Of a stretch of DNA of 64,000 nucleotides, positions 1 to 7,051 are shown piece by piece. How positions within the stretch are numbered: the first letter of the stretch is position 1; each line of letters opens with the position of its first letter. Under the pieces are notes generated by a model that worked only from the letters and a program-made list of their open reading frames with translations, did no database searches and was not told where the DNA came from. The translations under genes were made by a program, and so were the position numbers. This stretch comes from Crocinitomicaceae bacterium (lineage in GTDB: Bacteria > Bacteroidota > Bacteroidia > Flavobacteriales_D > Crocinitomicaceae), in contig JAQWHI010000009.1 of the NCBI GenBank assembly GCA_029249445.1, forward strand, positions 62,001-126,000, in the 5' to 3' direction.

Positions 1-15
1 GTTCAATTTTGACAT

Positions 16-1455
16 ATGGAAAAACTTCAGAATTTCATTAATGGTAAGTATTGCGATCCGATTGAAGGAAAATATATTGACAATTATGAACCGGCATCTG
101 GGCAAGTATACAGCAGTATACCGGATTCGGGAGCACAAGATGTGACATTAGCTGTTGCTGCTGCTGAGAAGGCATTTCCTATTTGGTCAAAAATGAGTGT
201 TCAGGATCGTAGTGGTGTATTGATTCGGCTCTCTGAAGGAATAGCGGAACGCATGGATGAATTTGTTGCTGCAGAGTCAAAAGACAATGGGAAACCACTT
301 GCACTGGCAGGGCATGTTGATATCCCAAGAGCGGTCTCCAATTTTCATTTCTTTGCAACTGCAATTTTGCATTATGCATCAGAGTCGCACAATATGGAAG
401 GGGTAGGCGTCAATTACACATTGAGAAAACCACTTGGAATTGTAGGTTGTATTTCTCCATGGAATTTGCCTTTGTATTTATTTTCATGGAAGATTGCTCC
501 GGCATTAGCTGCTGGTAATTGTGTTATTGCAAAGCCTTCGGAGGTTACACCTTATACCGCGTATTTATTGGGAAAAGTTGCAAAGGATGCCGGGATGCCT
601 GATGGGGTTTTAAATATTCTTCATGGACAAGGAGGAAATGTTGGAGATGCAATTGTGAAGCACCCCAAGATCAAAGCGATCTCTTTTACGGGAGGAACAT
701 CTACGGGCGAATATATTGCAAGAACTGCTGCTCCAATGTTTAAAAAGTTGTCTTTGGAACTTGGCGGTAAAAACCCAAATATTATTTATGCTGATTGCGA
801 TTTTAAAGAAATGATGAGTACGACTTTAAGATCATCATTTGCAAACCAAGGTCAAATTTGTTTGTGTGGCTCTCGGATTTTTATTGAACGCTCAATTTAT
901 GATACGTTCAAAGAAGAATTTGTAAGGCGAGTAGAAGCAACGGTTGTTGGACATCCGAACAATTCGGAGTCAAAGTTAGGAGCAATCGTTTCGAAACAGC
1001 ACATGGAAAAAGTACTGTCTTATGTTGAATTGGCAAAGAAAGAGGGAGGAACTGTCCTTACGGGAGGAGAGCGAGCTATTGTTGAAGGATATGAAGAGGG
1101 GTATTATATGCGTCCTACAGTGATTGAAGGTTTGCCATTTGATTGCAGAACCAATCAAGAAGAAATTTTTGGACCTGTCGTAACGATAACACCTTTTGAT
1201 TCAGAGGAGGAGGTTTTGATGATGGCAAATTCGACCCAGTATGGCTTAAGCGCGACACTTTGGACGTCAGATTTGAAGCGGGCTCACCGTATGGCAGATC
1301 AATTGCACGCAGGTATTGTTTGGGTCAATGCTTGGTTGGTGCGAGACTTGAGAACTCCTTTTGGAGGTGTAAAAGCATCAGGTGTCGGGCGTGAGGGAGG
1401 TTGGGAGGCTTTGCGTTTCTTTACTGAACCCAAAAATGTTTTTATAAAGTATTAA
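16..1455 (+). CDS. Aldehyde dehydrogenase, resembling 2-aminomuconic/2-hydroxymuconic semialdehyde dehydrogenase (ALDH8-like)
   Basis: Full-length ALDH fold motifs: PWNLPLYLFSWKIAPALAAGN, FTGGTSTGEYIA, LELGGKNP, catalytic-Cys region SSFANQGQICLCGSR, EEIFGPVVTI. Confidence 0.9.
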   Translation: MEKLQNFINGKYCDPIEGKYIDNYEPASGQVYSSIPDSGAQDVTLAVAAAEKAFPIWSKMSVQDRSGVLIRLSEGIAERMDEFVAAESKDNGKPLALAGHVDIPRAVSNFHFFATAILHYASESHNMEGVGVNYTLRKPLGIVGCISPWNLPLYLFSWKIAPALAAGNCVIAKPSEVTPYTAYLLGKVAKDAGMPDGVLNILHGQGGNVGDAIVKHPKIKAISFTGGTSTGEYIARTAAPMFKKLSLELGGKNPNIIYADCDFKEMMSTTLRSSFANQGQICLCGSRIFIERSIYDTFKEEFVRRVEATVVGHPNNSESKLGAIVSKQHMEKVLSYVELAKKEGGTVLTGGERAIVEGYEEGYYMRPTVIEGLPFDCRTNQEEIFGPVVTITPFDSEEEVLMMANSTQYGLSATLWTSDLKRAHRMADQLHAGIVWVNAWLVRDLRTPFGGVKASGVGREGGWEALRFFTEPKNVFIKY

Positions 1456-1472
1456 TTATTAAAAATAGAGAC

Positions 1473-1506
1473 AAAAAGAGAGGTGAATGAATTCACCTCT
1501 CTTTTT
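1473..1506. terminator. Bidirectional intrinsic terminator between convergent ALDH and carbonic anhydrase genes
   Basis: Perfect 16-bp inverted repeat AAAAAGAGAGGTGAAT-GA-ATTCACCTCTCTTTTT with A/T tracts on both sides. Confidence 0.85.
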
Positions 1507-1525
1507 ATTTTGTATGCGGGGGAAA

Positions 1526-2185
1526 CTACATCCAGGTTACAGCTCCATTTTTTACGTCATACATTGCTCCGACAATTTTCAACTCTCCATTACTTTCATC
1601 AATCGCTTTCTTGATAGCAGGGCTTTCATCAAGAATTTTAGCAATGGTTATGTGAACATTTTCATCTGCGACATGCTGAATAAATTCGCCATTTGAGGAA
1701 GTATGATCTCCAGGATAATTATTCGCCACAGATTGAGCTGTAGCAGCAAGATTTTCAGAAGCCATTGTGATTAAATTCTGTGCTAAATCTGGTTTCTCTC
1801 CTTCAGGTTTATACAAAAAGTCACATGTTCCTTTTACTGCTCCACACTGCGTGTGTCCCAGGACAACGATTAATTTTACGCCCGCATTTAGTACCGCAAA
1901 CTCCATACTTCCAATAATATCAGTATTTGCGAAGTTTCCTGCAACGCGCGCACTAAATATATCTCCAACGCCTTGATCGAAAAGATATTCAGCAGTTACA
2001 CGTGAGTCGATACAATTCAAGACAACAGAATGGGGGAATTGTCCCTCAGCTCCTGTGATTGCGACTTGTTGCGTTAAGTCGCGGTGCAAACGTTCATTTT
2101 TTATGAATCTTGAATTTCCTTCCTTTAACAACTGCAGCGCTTTGTCAGCAGTCATAGTTGCTTGTGTTTCCTTTGTTTGAGTCAT
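1526..2185 (-). CDS. Beta-class carbonic anhydrase
   Basis: CIDSRV, VLGHTQCGAVKG zinc/active-site motifs of beta-CA. Confidence 0.93.
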   Translation of the reverse strand: MTQTKETQATMTADKALQLLKEGNSRFIKNERLHRDLTQQVAITGAEGQFPHSVVLNCIDSRVTAEYLFDQGVGDIFSARVAGNFANTDIIGSMEFAVLNAGVKLIVVLGHTQCGAVKGTCDFLYKPEGEKPDLAQNLITMASENLAATAQSVANNYPGDHTSSNGEFIQHVADENVHITIAKILDESPAIKKAIDESNGELKIVGAMYDVKNGAVTWM

Positions 2186-3759
2186 TATTCTATGGTGTTA
2201 AGTTGTTCAACATTAATAATAGTCAAGTTAATTCGCTTTTCTGTTACTGTATAATTCTGAAATTCTTTAAGAATTTCAAGTGCATCATGATCGATAAATT
2301 TACAATTGGACCCATCGAGTTCTATATTTGATTCTTCTTCAATAGAATCGAGAAGGTCGAAGATGCTTGCTTTGTTTAAAAATGTGAGCTCCTCAGGCAG
2401 TTTGATTTTTAAGGACCTGTGGCCTTCCTCCATATGCTCCTCAGCGATGTAGTCGTTTTTATAATTTCTCCTTAAAATAAAGAAGATTGCAAATACAACT
2501 CCTATAGCAATACCGGCCAATAAGTTGGTAAGTAAAACACCAACAATTGTTGCAATGAAAGGCAAGAACTGTTCTAGCCCTTGCTTGAAGAGTGTTCTGT
2601 ACAGTTTGATGTTTGATAATTTATATCCAATCATTAAAAGCACCGCCGCCAAAGAAGCCATTGGTATTTTATTGAGAAGATTTGGTATGAACAGTATTGC
2701 AGAGACCAAGAGTATTCCATGCAATATAGCAGACAGTTTTGATTTTGCTCCCGTATTGATGTTGGCAGAACTTCGGACGATTACCTGTGTAATTGGAAGT
2801 CCTCCTAGCATCCCTGATACAATATTTCCTGCACCTTGAGCTTTGAGTTCTCTATTTGTTGGAGTATGATGTTTCTCCGGATCCAACTTATCAGTTGCCT
2901 CAACACTCAGAAGTGTTTCTAAACTGCCAACGATTGCTATGGTTATAGCGATAGCGTATACATTCCAGTTTTTTAATGCGCCGAAATCTGGTGTGGTAAG
3001 GTAGTGGGTAAAATCTTCAAAAGAAGCAATCACGGGCAATTGAACGAGTTGCTTGTCTTTAATGACCCATTCACCGCCTATACCGATAAAGTATTCGTTC
3101 AATAAAATTCCGATTACCACAACAAAAAGGGCTCCCGGAAGGATTTTGAACAGTCCAAACTTTTTCATGAATTTTTGCTCAAAGAGAATCAAAATCAACA
3201 GTGAAATCACACTGATTGTTAATGCCGCTGGATGAATACTCTCCAACATATATCCGAGATCAGAGAATGTATTGTGTCCGTTCATTTGGTTGAGAGCTTC
3301 ATCTCCCATAAAATCTTCATCGTAACCGAAGAAGTGCGGAATCTCTTTTAGGATAAGTGTTAGACCAATTGCGGCGAGCATTCCTTTAATCACGGAAGAG
3401 GGGAAGTATTTACTGAGCACACCGGCTTTGAGAAAACCAGCAATTACTTGAATCACTCCTGCTAAAACGACGGCAGTTAAAAATGCTTCAAAACTACCGA
3501 GAGTTAAAATGGCAGCTGTAACGATTGTAATTAATCCAGCTGCTGGACCTGAGACTCCCAAGCGTGAGCCACTTAGGGATCCAACGACAATACCTCCGAC
3601 AATTCCTGCAATCAATCCAGAGAAGATGTTGGGCATACCATCAATGCCCTGAACGTTTGTTGAGGCAAGTCCGATTCCCAAACACAAAGGGAGTGCTACG
3701 AGAAATACAACTAAACTTGCCGGGAGGTCTTGCCTCCAATGTTTAAAAAAAGATTTCAT
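2185..3759 (-). CDS. SulP family anion (bicarbonate/sulfate) transporter with C-terminal STAS domain
   Basis: Multi-TM, SGPAAGLITIV, GGLPITQVIVRSSANINTGAKSKLSAI; C-terminal STAS-like segment; TAATG stop/start overlap with carbonic anhydrase. Confidence 0.9.
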   Translation of the reverse strand: MKSFFKHWRQDLPASLVVFLVALPLCLGIGLASTNVQGIDGMPNIFSGLIAGIVGGIVVGSLSGSRLGVSGPAAGLITIVTAAILTLGSFEAFLTAVVLAGVIQVIAGFLKAGVLSKYFPSSVIKGMLAAIGLTLILKEIPHFFGYDEDFMGDEALNQMNGHNTFSDLGYMLESIHPAALTISVISLLILILFEQKFMKKFGLFKILPGALFVVVIGILLNEYFIGIGGEWVIKDKQLVQLPVIASFEDFTHYLTTPDFGALKNWNVYAIAITIAIVGSLETLLSVEATDKLDPEKHHTPTNRELKAQGAGNIVSGMLGGLPITQVIVRSSANINTGAKSKLSAILHGILLVSAILFIPNLLNKIPMASLAAVLLMIGYKLSNIKLYRTLFKQGLEQFLPFIATIVGVLLTNLLAGIAIGVVFAIFFILRRNYKNDYIAEEHMEEGHRSLKIKLPEELTFLNKASIFDLLDSIEEESNIELDGSNCKFIDHDALEILKEFQNYTVTEKRINLTIINVEQLNTIE

Positions 3760-3839
3760 AATTATAATTAAAAATGCTGTCGTGAATTGACAGACTTAAA
3801 AACAAATGAGTATCCATTTGGACACTCCGAATATTTGAT

Positions 3840-4139
3840 TTAAGAGCGTCTCCGCGGCGGAGGCGTTAGGACTTCAGGTTGAATGCTCTGAAAGATTCTA
3901 TTTTTGAAATAATAATTTCGGAGGGGGTTTTTGCCTGCAAAAAGCTCATTTTTATCAAAATGATGGTCGGAGAAGTCACAATTGTGCTGTGTTTTTTTTA
4001 CATCATCTTCTTCCTCTTCTTCATTCATCGATTCTAACAATTCGTATAGTGTCTCATCTTCATCAAAAGTAATGACAGTAGATGATAGAATTGGAATGAC
4101 CAACACTACGACTAGAAAAATAGTTTTTGTCAATTTCAT
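3840..4139 (-). CDS. Small secreted/anchored acidic protein of unknown function
   Basis: N-terminal signal-like MKLTKTIFLVVVLVIPILSS, acidic stretch NEEEEEDD, C-terminal QPEVLTPPP segment. Confidence 0.6.
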   Translation of the reverse strand: MKLTKTIFLVVVLVIPILSSTVITFDEDETLYELLESMNEEEEEDDVKKTQHNCDFSDHHFDKNELFAGKNPLRNYYFKNRIFQSIQPEVLTPPPRRRS

Positions 4140-4267
4140 GAATTAAAATCGGAGTTAAAAGTATTAAAAAACTGGCAATGCACGGAAGAATTTTATATTA
4201 TTTAACGATTTCAACACAGACAAATTAATAGTTGTATTTACGGCCTATTTGAATAAGAACCGAACGT

Positions 4268-5035
4268 TTATTGTAGCAGAATACGCTCAGTTTTTATGAT
4301 TTCATTGGTTTCTACAGAAACTAAATATACTCCTGACTCTTGCATACCGAGGTCAATTTCTGATTGATGGTGCAGCGCTTCTTGGCGCAAAACAATTCTA
4401 CCAGACAGATCGCGAACGACAGCTGTGAATTGATCAATACCTTGTGATTCTAAATTTATCTTGAATATTCCATTGGTTGGGTTTGGAACCAATGAAAAAT
4501 TTAGGTCTTGCACGGATGCAGACAACCCGAGGTTTGCATCGAACCATCGAATAATAACTTCTGCAAAATACACATCGTCAAGATCTAGTATTTCAAGATG
4601 ATCAGTATTCTCTGGAATGTTCGCCAATTCAATTTGTTGGACAAATTGACGTTCGTATACAGCATCATCACCAACGATGCTCGTACATCCTGTTGAGATT
4701 GGAGCATCGGATTCAAATCCGGACATGTCAAATGAAATAAATGTAGTACTTGTGTTCGAGACATTCGCAATTTCAAGATTTTGAATGTCCTTCCAAAGGT
4801 TGTATTCCGCTTCCGGGTCGTTTTCGAAAACCCAACAGTTTGTGAATTCATTGGCATCGGAATCATTTGTCCATATATTAATTACTGGATCTTGAGGTGC
4901 CTGAGAGCACAGTGTTACGATTCCGCCGTCACAGTCATCTGCTTTTGCTTTCAATTTTGTAACCGTAACGGTATATGAAATTTGTGCGAATAATGTAGAA
5001 GGGACAAATCCCAATAGTACTAGTAGTTTTTTCAT
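4268..5035 (-). CDS. Secreted protein with T9SS type A C-terminal sorting domain
   Basis: Signal peptide MKKLLVLLGFVPSTLFAQ; CTD NFSLVPNPTNGIFKINLES...SGVYLVSVETNEIIKTERILLQ. Confidence 0.85.
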   Translation of the reverse strand: MKKLLVLLGFVPSTLFAQISYTVTVTKLKAKADDCDGGIVTLCSQAPQDPVINIWTNDSDANEFTNCWVFENDPEAEYNLWKDIQNLEIANVSNTSTTFISFDMSGFESDAPISTGCTSIVGDDAVYERQFVQQIELANIPENTDHLEILDLDDVYFAEVIIRWFDANLGLSASVQDLNFSLVPNPTNGIFKINLESQGIDQFTAVVRDLSGRIVLRQEALHHQSEIDLGMQESGVYLVSVETNEIIKTERILLQ

Positions 5036-5126
5036 TTCTCAATCATTTAAGCAGATCACTCAAATTTAAGTATATCTAAATAACTCACAACCCATTTATA
5101 AAAATTCACCTAAATCGTTTCCCGTA

Positions 5127-5303
5127 GTTTAAACAAAATCACTTGCAAATACTTGAAAAAGTCATTTTTGAAAGAGGGACTCGTTTCCGTATATTCGATT
5201 AAGTTTCGAAGATCAAAATAAAAATGTTTAACAAAAAGTTGTAAAAGTTAAACAAAATATATACTATTGTTTAATGATTGATCAAAAAGGTTAAACAAAA
5301 CTA
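5127..5303. promoter_or_regulatory. Cluster of GTTAAACAAAA-type repeats upstream of the PTPS-folE operon
   Basis: GTTTAAACAAAAT (5127-5139), TGTTTAACAAAAA (5225-5237), GTTAAACAA..TTGTTTAAT (5247-5275; inverted repeat TTAAACAA/TTGTTTAA, 11-nt spacer), GGTTAAACAAAACTA (5289-5303). Confidence 0.6.
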
Positions 5304-5329
5304 TACAATCAACTAATTAATTATCAAAT

Positions 5330-5737
5330 ATGAAAACGGCTGTAATTCGGAAAGCACATTTTAATGCGGCACATCGCCTTCACAATGATGACTGGTCCGC
5401 TGAAAAAAACAAAGATGTCTTTGGAAAGTGTAACAATCCAAACTACCACGGCCACAATTATGACCTGGAGGTTAAAGTTGTGGGTGAGGTTAATCCGGAC
5501 ACAGGATATGTTATGGACATGAAGATTTTGAAACAATTCATCAAAAGTGAAGTGACTGAAATATACGATCACAAAAATTTAAATCTAGATGTACCTGACT
5601 TTAAAACAACCATTCCAACAGCAGAAAATATAGCCCGTGCAATTTACGAAAGGCTGAGAGTACATATTACAGCTCCCCTTGAATTAAAAATTAAATTATA
5701 TGAAACATCGCGAAATTTTGTTGAATACCCAGCTTAA
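5330..5737 (+). CDS. 6-pyruvoyl-tetrahydropterin synthase / 6-carboxytetrahydropterin synthase family protein (PTPS-type motif)
   Basis: FGKCNNPNYHGHNY (CxxxxxHGH), GYVMDMKILK, DHKNLNLDVPDF, PTAENIA. Confidence 0.9.
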   Translation: MKTAVIRKAHFNAAHRLHNDDWSAEKNKDVFGKCNNPNYHGHNYDLEVKVVGEVNPDTGYVMDMKILKQFIKSEVTEIYDHKNLNLDVPDFKTTIPTAENIARAIYERLRVHITAPLELKIKLYETSRNFVEYPA

Positions 5738-6428
5738 CGGCAAGAATGGAACCAATGGAAAAAATGGGATCAATGTAGATCGAGCATTTCATGATGCCAT
5801 TGGTGAGCAACATGCATTTACCTCAATTGAAACACCAATGCGGGAGGATGCGTTTCTTATTACCAAAGAAGAAAAAAAACAAATTATTGCAGATTCGTTC
5901 GAGAGAATTATGCACACACTTGGCCTCGATATGGAAGATGACTCGTTGCGTGGTACACCATACCGTGTTGCAAAAATGTATGTTGACGAAATTTTCTCAG
6001 GCTTGGATACCGCGAATAAGCCTCAAATAGCACTCTTTGAAAATAAGTATGCGTACAAAGAGATGTTGGTTGAGAAAAATATTACTTTTTTCTCCAACTG
6101 TGAGCATCATTTTGTTCCTATAATAGGGAAGGCACATTTGGGGTACATTTCTAATGGTAAGGTCATCGGTCTTTCCAAACTCAACCGCATCGTCCAGTAT
6201 TTTGCAAAACGCCCACAGGTTCAAGAGCGTCTAACGGAACAAATTGCGAGCGAGTTACAAGATATTCTGGGCACTAAGGATGTTGCTATAATTATAGACG
6301 CAGAGCATTTGTGTGTTTCTTCTAGAGGTGTACAAGATGTCAATTCATCTACTGTAACGTCATTCTTTGGAGGGCAATTTAATGATGCAGACAAGCGCAA
6401 GGAATTTCTTGAATACATAAAATTGTGA
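5700..6428 (+). CDS. folE: GTP cyclohydrolase I
   Basis: DDSLRGTPYRVAKMYVDEIFSGL, NITFFSNCEHHFVPIIGKAHLGYI, GLSKLNRIVQYFAKRPQVQERLT, DAEHLCVSSRGVQ; the overlap with the upstream gene depends on the exact start. Confidence 0.95.
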   Translation: MKHREILLNTQLNGKNGTNGKNGINVDRAFHDAIGEQHAFTSIETPMREDAFLITKEEKKQIIADSFERIMHTLGLDMEDDSLRGTPYRVAKMYVDEIFSGLDTANKPQIALFENKYAYKEMLVEKNITFFSNCEHHFVPIIGKAHLGYISNGKVIGLSKLNRIVQYFAKRPQVQERLTEQIASELQDILGTKDVAIIIDAEHLCVSSRGVQDVNSSTVTSFFGGQFNDADKRKEFLEYIKL

Positions 6429-6462
6429 TTTCTACGAAGTGTTAAAAATAAAACACGTCATT

Positions 6463-6639
6463 ATGGTAAAATTTAAGGTTATTGATCGCGTGGATAGATT
6501 GATGTCGGAGTATGTAGAGATTATAGAATCTGCATACCAACTTCACACGGAAAACCGAGAAGAAGCAATGCAAAAGTTAAAAGAAACAGCAAAGCTTGAA
6601 CGTCAAATTGAAGAATTGAAGCAGGCCAGACTAAATTAG
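6463..6639 (+). CDS. Small (58 aa) coiled-coil-like protein of unknown function
   Basis: ATG at 6463 preferred over the GTG at 6439 of the track; helical, charged MVKFKVIDRVDRLMSEYVEIIESAYQLHTENREEAMQKLKETAKLERQIEELKQARLN. Confidence 0.5.
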   Translation: MVKFKVIDRVDRLMSEYVEIIESAYQLHTENREEAMQKLKETAKLERQIEELKQARLN

Positions 6640-6649
6640 TATCTCTTTT

Positions 6650-7051
6650 TCATTCGTTGACGGGTGTCCTGCGAATTTCAAAGTCAATGTGCGCCTTCTC
6701 ACAGGCACGAGACGCGCACTCAGCGTATGTTTTTATGTTTTTGTCTGCCACGGTATCGCCCACATAAAATAGTATCTTTTCAATCTTTTTTTCTTTGATT
6801 TGCTTTGCAACAAAACTACTATGAGTTTCTATTTCTTTAGGCATTAACAAATGATTGTAGTCGGGAATTGTCTGATCTGGCCCAATCAATCCATATTTCC
6901 CCGAAAAAATCATGAATTTAGAGTGTTCTGATTTTGCCTTTTCTGCCACAGAATTTATTCTTTTACTAATGTATCTCTCTATCGCTCGAATTGGGCTTTT
7001 AGCAGGATTCTTTCGCGCTGAGCAATAAGTGCAGAAAACGGTCAGTGGCAT
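6650..7051 (-). CDS. DUF6884-like hypothetical protein
   Basis: N-terminal CTYCSARKNPA and FMIFSGKYGLIGPDQTIPDYNHLL motif typical of DUF6884-like proteins; family call from recall only. Confidence 0.5.
   Translation of the reverse strand: MPLTVFCTYCSARKNPAKSPIRAIERYISKRINSVAEKAKSEHSKFMIFSGKYGLIGPDQTIPDYNHLLMPKEIETHSSFVAKQIKEKKIEKILFYVGDTVADKNIKTYAECASRACEKAHIDFEIRRTPVNE

Noticed and set aside
179-379. Short ORFs antisense to or out of frame with long genes throughout the track (e.g. 179-379, 976-1158, 2525-2839, 7986-8288, 21028-21450, 57368-57904)
   Set aside because: They lie inside well-supported conserved genes and show no recognisable motifs; treated as spurious.
5330-6428. Queuosine/7-deazaguanine biosynthesis cluster
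   Set aside because: Only PTPS/QueD-like and FolE are present, the motif is PTPS-type, and no queC, queE, queF or dpdA gene is in the window.
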